From a bacterium (GTDB lineage Bacteria > Zixibacteria > MSB-5A5 > GN15 > FEB-12): DNA of 6,393 nt. The notes beneath the pieces were generated by a model. The model searched no databases and had not been told where the DNA came from. It worked only from the letters and a program-made list of their open reading frames with translations. The stretch lies in NCBI GenBank assembly GCA_030629485.1, contig DAOVOW010000118.1, positions 1 to 6,393 on the forward strand. The letters run 5' to 3'. Positions 5,535 to 6,393 of this stretch are shown here, in pieces. Within the stretch, counting starts at the first letter, position 1, and each line of letters starts with the position of its first letter. The translations under genes were made by a program, and so were the position numbers.

Positions 5535-6393
5535 ATGGGATTACCGCTGCTTGATTTCATGGTAGCCTTGTTTTTTCTGATGAGCCTGGTGGTGGTGGCT
5601 CGTCTTAGAAATGAAATACGCACTCACGATCGCGAGAGTTACAACTACTTGTCGGGTGGCCTGGCGGTTCTGGCAGTCGTGGCCCTGATGCGGATTTACG
5701 GAGGCATCGGTCTGTTTGCCGTTGTCCCATTCTTATCAGACCCGTTGTTCTTCAAGGTCCTCAGTTGGATCGGTATCATCACCGGCGCAACTTTCGTCGT
5801 TAGTGGTGTCTCGACCTGGCTGCCTTTGGCCCGTAGTCATCGTCAGTACGGACAGGAGCGGATACAGCGGTTGGAATTGATCAAGAGGGTGCAACAGTTG
5901 GCCATGGTTGAAACCAGACTGACAGAGATAATGAGTACCACCCTTGATTATATGGTGCAACTGCCCGGCTTCTCGTGGGGGGCGGTATACCATTGTCCAA
6001 CTGGCTCCGAGCCAGCGACATTGTTGACCACTTCCGGAGGTGTTGACGCGTCAGCGGCCGCCTTGCAACAGGTTGAATTCAGTGAGTCCGACTTCCACGA
6101 GAGTGGTCAAAACAATATGCCGCGGGTAACGAAAGCGATGCAAAAGTTACCGCAGTCGATGGTCGCGCCGAGCCTGATCCTGCCGCTCAGGTGCGACAAC
6201 AACATCCACGGCGTTTTCTTGTTGTGGACCACCGCTGGTGGTGTGTCCGATAATGACGAAGTGCGAGTAAACTTGAAGATCGCTGTCGACATCATCTCGC
6301 GCAAAATCGATCTTGACCAGCGGCGCACAATTGCGGCCTTCGAACGCCGGCAACGCCAGTGGCGAAACAGCCTGGCCGAAACCGTGGACCACT
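5535..6393 (+). CDS. Membrane-anchored GAF-domain signalling protein, 3' end outside window
   Basis: From ATG 5535 the frame is open for 286 codons to the end of the window. The N-terminus (MGLPLLDFMVALFFLMS...) has about three membrane segments: residues 5-22, about 40-66 and about 72-97. The Arg-rich stretches after the first (RLRNEIRTHDR) and third (ARSHRQYGQERIQR) suggest both face the cytoplasm. A short coiled coil at about 105-135 (RIQRLELIKRVQQLAMVETRL) leads into a GAF-like sensor domain at about 133-258. There FSWGAVYHC, the SLILPLRCDNNIHGVFLLWTT strands and the final helix NLKIAVDIISRKIDL follow the GAF pattern. A charged helix (residues 262-280) then leads out of view. Such proteins usually end in a histidine kinase, GGDEF, PP2C or similar output, but none is visible, so the output cannot be named. 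The GAF call rests on pattern only, since ligand-binding residues cannot be assigned. Confidence 0.78.
   Translation, partial: MGLPLLDFMVALFFLMSLVVVARLRNEIRTHDRESYNYLSGGLAVLAVVALMRIYGGIGLFAVVPFLSDPLFFKVLSWIGIITGATFVVSGVSTWLPLARSHRQYGQERIQRLELIKRVQQLAMVETRLTEIMSTTLDYMVQLPGFSWGAVYHCPTGSEPATLLTTSGGVDASAAALQQVEFSESDFHESGQNNMPRVTKAMQKLPQSMVAPSLILPLRCDNNIHGVFLLWTTAGGVSDNDEVRVNLKIAVDIISRKIDLDQRRTIAAFERRQRQWRNSLAETVDH

Overview
This window looks like a conserved chromosomal stretch from a diderm (Gram-negative-type) bacterium of moderate GC content. It carries a prepilin peptidase and a probable lipoprotein, and it uses ordinary AGGAGG ribosome binding sites. The gene mix (RNase HIII, an EF-P with Arg at its tip, a PilD-like peptidase, an NtrB-like kinase, and a lipoprotein with a YWYVAGVGLVKY ending) fits an uncultured FCB-type or deltaproteobacterial-type lineage such as Zixibacteria. 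That placement is an inference from protein flavour only and is not firm. No tRNA, rRNA, CRISPR array, insertion sequence or phage gene was seen.

Layout from left to right. Positions 1-396 (+) hold the C-terminal half of the 16S rRNA methyltransferase RsmE. Positions 422-1204 (+) encode a complete prepilin peptidase. A small hairpin at 1236-1250 precedes a 618-residue membrane histidine kinase at 1258-3114 (+). A candidate promoter and a strong ribosome binding site then lead into elongation factor P (3224-3784, +), followed 3 bases later by a short RNase HIII (3788-4444, +). A hairpin with a T-tract on the minus strand (4454-4481) probably terminates the convergent gene for an uncharacterised, probably secreted lipoprotein (4508-5260, -). 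A 258-base divergent region with several small inverted repeats separates that gene from a membrane-anchored GAF-domain sensor at 5535 (+), which runs off the right end.

How the genes relate. rsmE, pilD and the kinase are collinear and may be co-transcribed. efp and rnhC form a tight two-gene unit for translation (polyproline stalling relief) and RNA/DNA hybrid removal. The two signalling proteins have no response regulator in view. The less ordinary points are the missing N-terminal domain of RNase HIII, Arg32 in EF-P, the altered H-box of the kinase, the Asp-rich lipoprotein and the truncated GAF sensor. I did not find a convincing new multi-gene system here.
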